The translations under genes were made by a program, and so were the position numbers. DNA of 64,000 nucleotides from Endomicrobium sp. GTDB taxonomy: Bacteria > Elusimicrobiota > Endomicrobiia > Endomicrobiales > Endomicrobiaceae. Shown here in pieces: positions 18,467 to 27,408 of this stretch. The stretch lies in NCBI GenBank assembly GCA_031273925.1, contig JAISQW010000004.1, positions 1-64,000 on the forward strand, given 5' to 3'. Numbering within the stretch: position 1 is the stretch's first letter; each line of letters opens with the position of its first letter. Below the pieces are notes generated by a model. It made no database searches, was not told where the DNA came from, and was given only the letters and a program-made list of their open reading frames with translations.

Positions 18467-20230
18467 ATGTGGAGCCAAGAAAGTAAATTTACTTATGAAA
18501 CTTTTCGTAAAAAACATAAATTAATTTTTATATTTTTTATATTTTTATTTATTTGTATTTCAATACGTCTTTTTTATTTACAAATTATAAAAGGAAATAA
18601 ATATAAAATCATTGCCGAAAAACAAGCATTCTATAATATTCCTGAATTTGCAGCAAGAGGAACAATTTATTCTAAAGATAATATAATTCTTGTTAACGAT
18701 AAGTTTAGTTATGTCATACTATATCATTCTTCTGATAATAAAAGGCATCATTTAAGACAAATTATTAAAGAACTTAAAAAAATTTTAAAAAGAGACATAA
18801 AACTTATTGCAACAAAAAAAAACATGAACGGTAATACATTCATAAAACTTTTAGATAATTTAACATTAGAAGAAATGTTTAAGATACAAGAAAAAATGGA
18901 AAACTTAAAAGGTATTTTTGTTACAAAAAAACCGCACCGTATTTATTATTTTCCAGAATCTACTAGTCACATAATCGGTTATACAAATAAAATAAGAGTT
19001 GACGAAATTAAATACTTATCAAGACAAGTTTACAAAATAGAAGATTATGTAGGTAGATGTGGAATTGAACAAACTTATGACAAATATCTACGAGGTGAAG
19101 ATGGAGGTTGGTACACCAAAATAAATGCAAAAAGAAATTTATTAAAATCGTTAAAATATATTTCTCCAAAAAAAGGATCCAATATTTATTCAACTATAGA
19201 TTTGAACCTTCAACAAATAGCATATAATGCGTTAAAAAGGATTGGCGTAACAGTTAAGGGTGCAGTTGTAGTAATTGATGTAAAAACAGGTGCTATAAGA
19301 GTTTTGGTTTCATACCCTGGATTTGATACAAACAAAATAGGACATAAGGATTTTTTAAATTCTTTAAATAAACAAAATTTTTCTTTTTTTAACAGAGCAT
19401 TACAAGGACTTTATGCACCAGGATCATTATTTAAAATAATAACTTTTGCTACTATTATGGATACTTCAAATATAAATATACTAGAAAAAATAGTAGAATG
19501 TAATGGTAGCTTTAAATTGGGTAATAGACATTATTTATGTTGGAATAAACATGGCCATGGTAAATTAAACATTATAAATGCAATGTCACGTTCTTGTAAT
19601 ATTTATTTTTATAAATTAGGATTAGATGTTGGAATAAAAAATCTTGAAAAATATGCAAAAAAATTTTATCTTGGCCAAAAGACAGGAATTGATTTACCGA
19701 ATGAAAAAAATGGATTTATATCTAATTCAGAATTAAAAAAATCTAAATTGAAAATTAAATGGCATAAAGGAGACACAACTATATTTGCAATAGGACAAGG
19801 GGCAATTCTTGTTACACCACTTCAGATGGCATGTATGATAGCCAATATAGCTAATAAAGGTATATGTCATACACCATATATTGTAGAAAAAATTTTAGAT
19901 TCTACTGGTAAAGAAATTTATAAACATAAAATAGAGACTAATAAGAAAATAATTTTGTCAAATAAAACATGGGAATTTCTCAATAAAGCTTTATTGGAAA
20001 CCGTTGAAAAAGGAACTGGATTAAAAGCTAAACTAAATAATATTAAAATTGCAGGTAAAACTGGAACTGCCCAAAATTCTCATGGTAAAGACCATGGTTG
20101 GTTTATTTCGTATGGTCCAGCTGATAATCCTGAAATAGCAATAGCAGTAATTGTGGAAAATGGTGGAAGCAGTGGAATTAGTGCTGTCCCTATTGCTAAA
20201 AAAATATATGAAACTTACTTTAATGTATAA
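18467..20230 (+). CDS. mrdA: Penicillin-binding protein 2 (elongasome transpeptidase)
   Basis: PBP2 is the monofunctional transpeptidase of cell-wall elongation. One N-terminal membrane anchor (IFIFFIFLFICISIRLFYLQ) precedes a pedestal domain with YFPESTSHIIGYT. The transpeptidase motifs are all present: SLFK in YAPGSLFKIITFA (nucleophile serine), SCN in MSRSCNIYFYKLG, and KTGT in IAGKTGTAQNSHGKDHGWF. Length 587 aa is normal. It pairs with the glycosyltransferase RodA encoded next. Confidence 0.96.
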   Translation: MWSQESKFTYETFRKKHKLIFIFFIFLFICISIRLFYLQIIKGNKYKIIAEKQAFYNIPEFAARGTIYSKDNIILVNDKFSYVILYHSSDNKRHHLRQIIKELKKILKRDIKLIATKKNMNGNTFIKLLDNLTLEEMFKIQEKMENLKGIFVTKKPHRIYYFPESTSHIIGYTNKIRVDEIKYLSRQVYKIEDYVGRCGIEQTYDKYLRGEDGGWYTKINAKRNLLKSLKYISPKKGSNIYSTIDLNLQQIAYNALKRIGVTVKGAVVVIDVKTGAIRVLVSYPGFDTNKIGHKDFLNSLNKQNFSFFNRALQGLYAPGSLFKIITFATIMDTSNINILEKIVECNGSFKLGNRHYLCWNKHGHGKLNIINAMSRSCNIYFYKLGLDVGIKNLEKYAKKFYLGQKTGIDLPNEKNGFISNSELKKSKLKIKWHKGDTTIFAIGQGAILVTPLQMACMIANIANKGICHTPYIVEKILDSTGKEIYKHKIETNKKIILSNKTWEFLNKALLETVEKGTGLKAKLNNIKIAGKTGTAQNSHGKDHGWFISYGPADNPEIAIAVIVENGGSSGISAVPIAKKIYETYFNV

Positions 20231-20274
20231 ATTAAAAAAAATGAAAGTAAAAGGAATTTAAAATTTTTAAACGA

Positions 20275-21639
20275 ATGACATTTTTTCAACATTTCATCTC
20301 TAAAATAGATTTATGTCTCGTTTTTTCTGTTTTAGTTTTAATATTTGTAGGTTTTATTACTATTTATTCTGCTACATATGGTAGTTATTATAAAAATTCA
20401 TTAAAATATATTTCAATACAATTAATAGCGTTTATAATAGGTTTTGTATGTTTTTTATTTTTTGTAAATTTTGATTATCAATATTATAAAAATTCATATA
20501 AAATAATATATATTATTTCTTTGATTATTTTATTATCTGTGTTACTTTTTGGATCAATTAAAAGAGGCACAAAGGGTTGGTTTAATTTTAGTTTTTTTTA
20601 TTTTCAACCTATAGAAATAACAAAAATAATGTTTATTTTATCTTTTGCTTCATTTATTGATATAAAGTCGACAGAAATTAAAAAAATGTCATTTTTTATT
20701 TCTGTTGCTGGAATGATTTTTGGACATTTACTTTTTATAATGATGCAACCTGATTTTTCTTCGACACTTTTTTATTTGCCTGTTAGTTTAATTTTTCTTT
20801 TTATAATAGGAGTTGAGTTTTTTTATATTTTATGTATAGTAATTTTCGGCATTTTGTCCATACTTGTTATGTTTTTCAAAATATTTTTGGATATGTACTT
20901 TAAAACATTCGACATTAGAACTTTTTGTGTTGATATTATAGATTTTTGTAAAACCGGACGTAACGCATTTTATATGATATTTACAATATTATTTTCAATA
21001 TTTTTAATTTGGCTTTTTTTATATAAATCAAAATTTAGATTTCCAATTATTTATATCGTAATTTTGTGTAGTACAGTATTTTTTGGGTGTATTGCTTCGT
21101 TACATATAGAAAATTCATTAAGAAATTATCAAAAAAAACGACTTATAACGTTTTTAAATCCAGAAATTGATCCAAAAGGATTTGGATATAATATAATACA
21201 ATCTAAGATAGCTATCGGATCAGGTAAACTTTTTGGTAAAGGATTAAAAAAAGGCACACAAACTCAGCTCGGATTTCTTCCTGAACAACATACAGATTTT
21301 ATTTTTTCTGTTATCTGTGAAGAAGGTGGTTGGATTATGTCTCAATCTACACTTATTTTATATTTCTTGATGATTTGGAGATCATTTGTTATAGCAAAAA
21401 CTGCTCGTGATAGATATGGATCACTTGTAGCACTAGGACTAGCAACAATGTTTACTTTTTATGTTATAATAAATGTTGGTATGGTAATGGGTATTGTGCC
21501 TGTAATAGGTGTGCCGTTACCTTTTGTTTCATACGGAGGGTCATCAATTATTTCGTCTTTATGTGCTGTTGGTATTTTATGTTCAATAAATGGCAAAAGT
21601 GTATACATTAATAAATCTAAAATTAGGATTCCATATTGA
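20275..21639 (+). CDS. rodA: SEDS peptidoglycan glycosyltransferase RodA
   Basis: RodA polymerises lipid II into glycan strands together with PBP2. The 454-residue polytopic protein has SEDS features: GTKGWFNFSFFYFQPIEITKI (from the GARRWI...QPSEL region), GSGKLFGKGLKKGTQTQLGFLPEQHTDFIFSVICEEGG and the C-terminal GVPLPFVSYGGSSIISSL. It is somewhat longer than the usual 370-415 because of an extended central membrane/loop region (about residues 185-275). FtsW is the paralogous alternative, but the neighbourhood favours RodA. Confidence 0.93.
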   Translation: MTFFQHFISKIDLCLVFSVLVLIFVGFITIYSATYGSYYKNSLKYISIQLIAFIIGFVCFLFFVNFDYQYYKNSYKIIYIISLIILLSVLLFGSIKRGTKGWFNFSFFYFQPIEITKIMFILSFASFIDIKSTEIKKMSFFISVAGMIFGHLLFIMMQPDFSSTLFYLPVSLIFLFIIGVEFFYILCIVIFGILSILVMFFKIFLDMYFKTFDIRTFCVDIIDFCKTGRNAFYMIFTILFSIFLIWLFLYKSKFRFPIIYIVILCSTVFFGCIASLHIENSLRNYQKKRLITFLNPEIDPKGFGYNIIQSKIAIGSGKLFGKGLKKGTQTQLGFLPEQHTDFIFSVICEEGGWIMSQSTLILYFLMIWRSFVIAKTARDRYGSLVALGLATMFTFYVIINVGMVMGIVPVIGVPLPFVSYGGSSIISSLCAVGILCSINGKSVYINKSKIRIPY

Positions 21640-21681
21640 TTTTGCAGGTAAAAGAATAGTGGATAGTTATTTTTTTAATAT

Positions 21682-21710
21682 TTGCAAAAAGTTGTTAAAA
21701 AATGTAGAAT
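21682..21710 (+). promoter_or_regulatory. Strong sigma70-type promoter for the small lipoprotein gene
   Basis: TTGCAA (21682-21687), a 17-base spacer and TAGAAT (21705-21710) form one of the best consensus promoters in the window, 44 bases before the lipoprotein start. A small stem-loop (CCCGCA / TGTGGG, 21714-21730) lies at or just after the expected transcript start. Confidence 0.6.
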
Positions 21711-21754
21711 AAACCCGCAGTTGGTGTGGGTAATTATTAAAAGGAGAAGGAAAA

Positions 21755-21931
21755 ATGAAGAAGTTTGTTGTGTTTTTATTACTAGCTGTGTTTGTTGGAT
21801 TTTCATTTATGGCTTGTGGTAACAAAAAGAAAAATGAAGAAGTTACTACTCAAGAGTCTTCTGAAGTCGATACAACAGTAACTCCAGAAGGGTCAACTGA
21901 GAATGTTTCTTCGACTACAACTAATAATTAA
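21755..21931 (+). CDS. Small predicted lipoprotein, function unknown
   Basis: This 58-codon gene is missing from the ORF track. A signal peptide (MKKFVVFLLLAVFVGFSFMAC) ends in the lipobox F-M-A-C, so Cys21 is the likely lipidated residue. The mature part is only 38 residues: a lysine-rich stretch (GNKKKNEEV) followed by a Ser/Thr/Glu-rich, probably disordered tail ending VSSTTTNN. It has a near-consensus promoter, an AAGGAGAAGG Shine-Dalgarno and a GC-rich hairpin after it, so it looks like a separately and strongly expressed unit. The tail lacks the terminal lysine of Lpp. I do not recognise a family. Confidence 0.85.
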   Translation: MKKFVVFLLLAVFVGFSFMACGNKKKNEEVTTQESSEVDTTVTPEGSTENVSSTTTNN

Positions 21932-21975
21932 TTTTTGGAATCACAAGAACGTTGTTTTAAGGCACAATCTTTATA

Positions 21976-22030
21976 TCCCCCCTCTTATTATAAATTTATA
22001 AGAATTTTTTTATACAAAAGAGTGGGGGGA
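21976..22030 (+). terminator. GC-rich hairpin after the small lipoprotein gene
   Basis: TCCCCCCTCTT (21976-21986) can pair with AAGAGTGGGGGGA (22018-22030), giving eleven pairs with a two-base bulge. The 31-base loop contains a further palindrome (TTATAAATTTATAA). Downstream is TAGTATTTTT. It probably terminates or stabilises the lipoprotein mRNA. Runs of six C and six G stand out strongly in this AT-rich DNA. Confidence 0.6.
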
Positions 22031-22104
22031 TAGTATTTTTGTGTATTATATAATTGATGATTATGTAATTTACATTTTATAAAATTTTTGATGAAATAAA
22101 TTAT

Positions 22105-22707
22105 ATGATAAAAGTTCCTGAAGTAAAAGTTAGATTTAGTGACTTACTTACAAGATTAGGTTATTTGAAGTTTAGAACAAGAGTTAATAAAAGAATAGTT
22201 ATTTTAATGGAAGATCTTTTGAATTTTGCACAAAAACTGATTAGACCCAAGGTGATGATTGCTTTTGAAAATATAGAACTAACAAAAAATGAAATATTTT
22301 TTGAAAATGGATATAAAATTAAAAGTAGTGATGTCGCAGCAATGTTGAAAAATAGTTTTAAAGCATATGGTATTACTGCAACTATAGGAAATATGCTTGA
22401 ATATAGAAGAAAGAAATTTTCACAAAATGGTAATATTTTTAATGCTTTAATATTGGATACAATAGGTTCCATTGCTGTAGAAGAAACTATAAAATTAGTT
22501 AATTTACAGATTAAAAATTATGAAAAAAAAAATAATAACATTCTTACAAAAAGGTATTCACCAGGTTATGGTGATTGGACGCTTGAATTTAATAAACATT
22601 TATTAGATTGGATTGGTGCGAATTGTATAGGTATTGAATTGAATGAATGTTATCAAATGAGTCCGGAAAAATCTATTTCAGCTTTAATAGGTGTAGAAAA
22701 ATTGTAA
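22105..22707 (+). CDS. Stand-alone reactivation-domain protein of cobalamin-dependent methionine synthase
   Basis: The C-terminal half has the MetH activation-domain signature: TKRYSPGYGDWTLEFNKHLLDW, then IGIELNECYQMSPEKSISALIGVEK. In E. coli MetH this domain binds S-adenosylmethionine and lets flavodoxin re-reduce inactive cob(II)alamin. Here it is a separate 200-residue protein directly upstream of the other MetH modules, which lack that domain. Thermotoga is known to have a similarly detached domain. It carries a run of ten A residues (22523-22532), but the frame is intact. Confidence 0.85.
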   Translation: MIKVPEVKVRFSDLLTRLGYLKFRTRVNKRIVILMEDLLNFAQKLIRPKVMIAFENIELTKNEIFFENGYKIKSSDVAAMLKNSFKAYGITATIGNMLEYRRKKFSQNGNIFNALILDTIGSIAVEETIKLVNLQIKNYEKKNNNILTKRYSPGYGDWTLEFNKHLLDWIGANCIGIELNECYQMSPEKSISALIGVEKL

Positions 22708-22732
22708 AATTAATTTTAAAGGATTTATTTCA

Positions 22733-25166
22733 ATGATAAGTAAAAAGACATTTTTAGATAAATTAAAAAATAAAGTTTTAATAATGGATGGTGCTTTTGG
22801 CACAGAAATTCAAAAAAAAAACTATCTTAACGATGTTATAATTCAAGAAGAATTAAATATCAAATTTCCTGAAAGGATAACAGAAATTTATTCTTCATAT
22901 ATAAATGCAGGATCTGACATAATTCTTGCAAATACTTTTGGAGCAAATTATATAAAATTGAAAAAGCATAAACTTTTAGATAAAGCTGATAACATAGTAA
23001 GATTGGGGATAGATTTAATAAGAAAAGTTTCTAATAATGTTATTGTTGCAGGTGATATATCTTCAATAGGAGAATATATAGAACCCTTAGGATCATTATC
23101 TTTTAATGAAGTTTATAATGCTTATGCGTTCCAAGCTTCTTTATTACAAAAATATAATGCTGACATTGTAGTTATTGAAACTATAACTGAAATAAAAGAA
23201 TGCAAAGCAGCGATTCTTGCAACAAGAGAAAATTTTTATGGTCCAATAGTTGTTCAAATGACATTTTTAAAAGATGGTGTCACTGTTACAGGTACGGATT
23301 TAAAAAGTTTTATAACAATGGCAGAAAGTTTGAGAGTTGATGTAATTGGATTAAATTGTTCTATAGGATCTCAAGACTCAGCTAATCTTATAAAAGTTTT
23401 ATGTGATAATACAAATCTTCCAATATCTTTTAAACCAAATGCTGGAATACCATCATTAATTAATCGTGAAACTTATTTTCCCTGAAACAAAAGAAGAATT
23501 TTTACAAGCAAGTTTAAAAGCATATTTTCATGGTGTTAATATGTTTGGAGGTTGTTGCGGAACAACTCCAGAATTTATAAAACTTCTTTCTAATAAATTA
23601 AGGAATAAACCGCCTATATTACGTAAAACTGTGGATAGGTATTATCTTTCTACAAGAACGAAAACTATTGACATAAATAAGCTTAGTAAACCTATATTTA
23701 TTGGTGAGAGAATAAATCCAACTAATAAAAAAAAATTACAAGAAGAATTATTTAAGTATAATTTATCTTCTGTAAAGGAAGAAGCTCGCTCACAAGTACA
23801 ATCTGGAGCTAGTATTTTAGATGTTAATGTTAGCATACATGATGTCAATGAAGAAAAACTCCTCATAAATGCTGTAAATCAAATACAAGAGATAGTTTCT
23901 GTGCCTTTGTGTATAGATTCAAGTAATTTTTGTGCCATGGAACAAGCAGTAAAAAATTGTACAGGAAGACCTATTATAAATTCTGTAAATGGCGAATATG
24001 AAAGACTTGATTTGATACTTCCAATAGCAAAAAAATATGGCACAGTTTTAATAGCTTTGACAAGTAATGATAAAGGAATTCCAAAGACAATGGAAGACCG
24101 ATTAGATATCGCAGCAAAAATTTTAGATTATTCATCTCATTTTGGAATAGAAAGAAAAAATATTATTTTTGATTATCTTGTTCTTGCAGTCAGTTCATCA
24201 CCTGATCAAGTGCAAGAGACATTAAAAGCAATGAAAAAATCAAAAATATTATATCCAGAATGTAAGCTTGTTTTGGGTATATCAAATATTTCTTTTGGAT
24301 TACCTTCACGTCAAACAATAAATTCTACTTTTTTAAAAATGGCTATAAGCGCTGGCCTTGATTTCGCAATTGTTAATCCTCATGAAAATTGGAATATAGA
24401 TAATCCTATTGCTAGAAATTTATTAAACAATAAAGATAAAGGTGCGGTTAAATATATTGAAACATTTGCATCCTTCAAAGAATGTAAATCAAGAACTAGT
24501 ACGAAAAAAATTACATTAAATCAACAACTTTATTATTCCATTTTAAATGGAGATAAAGAATCTGTATCTAACGTTTTGGACAGAATTATAAAATATATTA
24601 ATATCAATGACTTATTTAAAGTAGTGAATGACAATGTTCTTAAAGCATTAAGTGTTGTTGGAGAGAAATTTGCATCTAAAAATTTCTTTTTGCCACAAAT
24701 AATTATGTCAGCTCAAGCTGCTCAAAAAGCTTTTGTTACACTTAAATCTGTTCTTAGTAATAAAAGCAAAGAGAAAAAATATATGGTTGAAAACAAAATT
24801 ATAATGGCTACTGTCAAAGGTGATATGCATGATATAGGGAAAAATATAGTTGGAATAGTATTAGAGAGTTATGGTTTTAAAGTTATAGATATGGGTATAA
24901 ATGTTGATTCTCGATCAATAATAAAAAAAGCTGAAGAAATTAATCCTATTGCAATAGGACTTTCTGCTCTTATGACAACTACAATGTTAGAAATGGAAAA
25001 AATTATAGCATTGAAAAATGCAAATCATATTCCAACAAAGGTGATTGTTGGTGGTGCAGCCTTAACAAAAAAGTTTGCTGATGATATAGGAGCAGATGCT
25101 TATGCTAAAGATGCCATTGATGCAGCACTTTGTATTAATGAATTCGTAAAAATTAAAAATATGTAA
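22733..25166 (+). pseudogene. metH: Methionine synthase MetH catalytic modules, interrupted by one frameshift
   Basis: MetH transfers methyl from methyl-tetrahydrofolate to homocysteine through cobalamin. Frame one (22733-23485, 250 codons) holds most of the homocysteine domain (MDGAFGTEIQ, GLNCSIGSQD). The rest is in the +1 frame up to 25166: GGCCGTTPEF (two zinc cysteines), the pterin domain (FIGERINPTNKKKLQE), the cap domain and the B12 domain with the cobalt-ligand motif DMHDIGKN. The join is exact: ...INRETYFP in one frame, then ETKEEF in the other. One inserted base at TTTTCCC or a +1 slip at CCC-TGA explains it. No C-terminal activation domain is present; it is the separate upstream gene. 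Function depends on whether the shift is real and tolerated. Confidence 0.88.
23474..23485 (+). other. metH frameshift site (TAT TTT CCC TGA)
   Basis: Reading TAT TTT CCC then skipping T to GAA ACA AAA restores the family sequence FPETKEEF. CCC followed by TGA is the kind of codon pair at which +1 slippage is known to be favoured (a slippery proline codon and a slow stop). The second frame has only a GTG at 23466 without a Shine-Dalgarno, so separate initiation there is doubtful. Confidence 0.7.
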
Positions 25167-25378
25167 AATGTAAAAAAAATTATTTTTTTAATTATAAAAG
25201 ATTAAAGTTTGAATGTTGTTTTGTCTTGTTGGTTGATTGTTTTTATTGTTGCCTTATGTTGTTTACGTTTTGTATGTCATTATGATAGTCATTAAGTGTG
25301 TATTGTACTATAGTTCATATATATATTATATGTTTTCTAGTACATTTGTTAATCTTGTTTTTAAATTTAAAAAAAAAT

Positions 25379-26005
25379 ATGCATGTATTATTAAAAAATA
25401 AATATCTCTTTTGTTTTATATTATTTTTAATAATATTATTAAGTTTTTTTATGAATAAAATTTTTATTGTAAAGATAAAAATTGTTGATGTTTATAATAA
25501 AACTAATTTGTCATTTTTAAAAATTGAAAACAGTGGTATTGATGCTATTAAAAATCAAAATAAATATTATGCAAATTCAGTATTCAAAAAACAAAAATAC
25601 TATACCATTAGAAACAATAACAGTATAAGTAAAAACTACTTTAATTTTATCACATTTTTTAAAAAAGCTATAGGTTTTTCTTCAATTGAAGAATTTAGTA
25701 ATCCAAACCAAAAAAAAATTGAAAAAGTTATAAGCATGCATAAAAAAGAATGTTTTAATAAAAGTTTAAAAATATTAAAAGAGATTGAAACATCAATTAT
25801 TTATAGAAATTATAATTATGGACATATTATAGCTTCCGGTTTTGCCAAAAAATTTTATGGTTTTTGTCTAGATTCAACAAAAGTTGGTATTTTTATAGAT
25901 AATATTGATATCTCAAAGAATCTTATAAAGATCATCATAGTATCTAGTAACAGTTCTTTAGCACATGAATTTTCAAATATATTTTTTAAAATGATTTTAC
26001 AATAA
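25379..26005 (+). CDS. Membrane-anchored protein of unknown function
   Basis: I do not recognise this 208-residue protein. Starting at the ATG at 25379, it has a short basic N terminus and one membrane helix (KYLFCFILFLIILLSFFM), then a lysine/asparagine-rich linker and a C-terminal region (ECFNKSLKILKEIETSIIYRN, FYGFCLDSTKVGIFIDNIDISKNLIKIIIVSSN) that looks folded, so the bulk probably faces the periplasm. The ORF track starts 27 codons earlier at TTG/GTG-type codons in a low-complexity stretch, which I think is not coding. It sits alone between metH and the FtsB-like gene. Confidence 0.65.
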   Translation: MHVLLKNKYLFCFILFLIILLSFFMNKIFIVKIKIVDVYNKTNLSFLKIENSGIDAIKNQNKYYANSVFKKQKYYTIRNNNSISKNYFNFITFFKKAIGFSSIEEFSNPNQKKIEKVISMHKKECFNKSLKILKEIETSIIYRNYNYGHIIASGFAKKFYGFCLDSTKVGIFIDNIDISKNLIKIIIVSSNSSLAHEFSNIFFKMILQ

Positions 26006-26063
26006 TGTTTTTTTCATACAACTTGTATTAAATATAATTAAAATTTATATGCCAGTTTGAAAA

Positions 26064-26345
26064 ATGATAAGTCTACTAAAAATTAAAATTCGTTATATTA
26101 TTTTCATAATTATCTTATTATTTTTAGCTGTTAACAAAAGTAATAGAATTCTTATTAGACGTTTTTTTGAAGCAAAAAAACTTGAATTATCAATTAAAAA
26201 TATTAAATATCAAAACAATTTATTAAAACAAAGAATATACTATATAGAAAACGAACCATTATATTTGGAAAAAATAATTCGTAGAGAATTAGATGTTGTT
26301 GCTAATGGTGAAATAGAATATAAATTTTTATTGAAAAAAAATTGA
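26064..26345 (+). CDS. ftsB: FtsB/DivIC-family septum formation protein
   Basis: FtsB/DivIC proteins are small bitopic divisome proteins that form a complex with FtsL and FtsQ. The 93 residues show a membrane helix at about 10-27 (YIIFIIILLFLAVN), a coiled coil at about 35-65 (KKLELSIKNIKYQNNLLKQRIYYIE) and the family end PLYLEKIIRRELDVVANGEIEYKF, which matches the conserved YIExxARxxLGMVxPGExxY region. The stop codon overlaps the -35 element of the next promoter. Confidence 0.85.
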   Translation: MISLLKIKIRYIIFIIILLFLAVNKSNRILIRRFFEAKKLELSIKNIKYQNNLLKQRIYYIENEPLYLEKIIRRELDVVANGEIEYKFLLKKN

Positions 26346-26371
26346 CACATAAAATTATCTTTTTATATACT
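26342..26371 (+). promoter_or_regulatory. Promoter of the heptose/Kdo/Lpt gene block
   Basis: A perfect TTGACA (26342-26347) overlaps the ftsB-like stop codon. After 18 bases comes TATACT (26366-26371). The -10 is the left arm of an exact inverted repeat, TATACT-AATA-AGTATA (26366-26381), a possible operator. It would transcribe hldD, hldE-N, kdsB, kdsA, kdsC and perhaps lptC-A-B. Confidence 0.55.
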
Positions 26372-26414
26372 AATAAGTATAGTATGTTTGTATATCTGTA
26401 TAATAAGGGTTATT

Positions 26415-27377
26415 ATGATAATATTAACTGGTGGAGCAGGTTTTATAGGTAGTTGTTTTTTGTGGAAACTAAATAGTGAAGGAATAAAAGATATTTTAGT
26501 TGTTGATCATTTTGGAAGTGGAGAAAAATGGAAAAATTTGTCATGTAAAAATTATTATAATTACATGGAAAAAAATGATTTTTTAAATGCTGTCATAAAA
26601 AAACAAATTTTGAAACCTGACATTGTTATACATCTTGGAGCATGCAGTTCAACAACTTTTTCTGATGCAAGTTATTATATAAAAAATAATTATGAGTATT
26701 CTAAGATTCTTGCTTTATGGGCATTTGAATGTGGTGCTTATTTTATGTATGCATCATCTGCAGCAACTTATGGTGATGGTAAATTTGGTTTTGGAGATGA
26801 TTTAGAAACAACAAAAAAATTATCACCATTAAATATATATGGTTTCACTAAACATATGTTTGACTTATGGCTTATAAATAATAATTATATTGATAAAGTT
26901 ATTGGGTTAAAATTTTTTAATGTTTTTGGCCCGAATGAATATCATAAAGGCAATATGCGTAGTGTAATTTGCAAGAGTTTTTATGATATTTTAAAAAATG
27001 GGTCTATAAAATTGTTTAAGTCATATAATTTAAATTATTTTAATGGTGAGCAATGTAGAGATTTTATATATATAAAAGATGTTGTTAATGCAATGTATTT
27101 TTTTTTTAAAAATCCTTTAAAAAGAGGTATATTTAATTTAGGTACTGGTAAACCAAAAACATGGAATGATATTGCAAAATCAATATTTATGATACTTGGC
27201 AAAAAAGAAAAAATCAAATATATTGATATGCCAGATTATGTTAAAATAAAATATCAATATTTTACAAAAGCAAATATACTTAATCTTAGAGATAATGGAT
27301 ATAATGAACAATTTATGGAATTAAGGGATTCTATCGAAGACTACTATTTTTACTTGAGAAACGGATTTTTTTTATAA
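26415..27377 (+). CDS. hldD: ADP-L-glycero-D-manno-heptose 6-epimerase
   Basis: HldD converts ADP-D-glycero- to ADP-L-glycero-manno-heptose for the LPS inner core. It is an extended SDR enzyme: the NAD(P)-binding motif TGGAGFIGS is at the very N terminus, catalytic YxxxK is in NIYGFTKHMFD, and GACSSTTF and FFNVFGPNEYHKGNMRSV match HldD. I start at ATG 26415, after an AAGGG, rather than the track's 26388. The start gives MIILTGGAGFIG, as in relatives. First gene of the LPS precursor block. Confidence 0.93.
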   Translation: MIILTGGAGFIGSCFLWKLNSEGIKDILVVDHFGSGEKWKNLSCKNYYNYMEKNDFLNAVIKKQILKPDIVIHLGACSSTTFSDASYYIKNNYEYSKILALWAFECGAYFMYASSAATYGDGKFGFGDDLETTKKLSPLNIYGFTKHMFDLWLINNNYIDKVIGLKFFNVFGPNEYHKGNMRSVICKSFYDILKNGSIKLFKSYNLNYFNGEQCRDFIYIKDVVNAMYFFFKNPLKRGIFNLGTGKPKTWNDIAKSIFMILGKKEKIKYIDMPDYVKIKYQYFTKANILNLRDNGYNEQFMELRDSIEDYYFYLRNGFFL

Positions 27378-27408
27378 AAAAAATTAAATTTGCGGAGTAA
27401 ATACAAAC

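Noticed and set aside
25167-25378. G/T-rich stretch after metH, checked for a tRNA or small RNA
   Set aside because: No cloverleaf, terminator or promoter could be seen; only strand composition is unusual.
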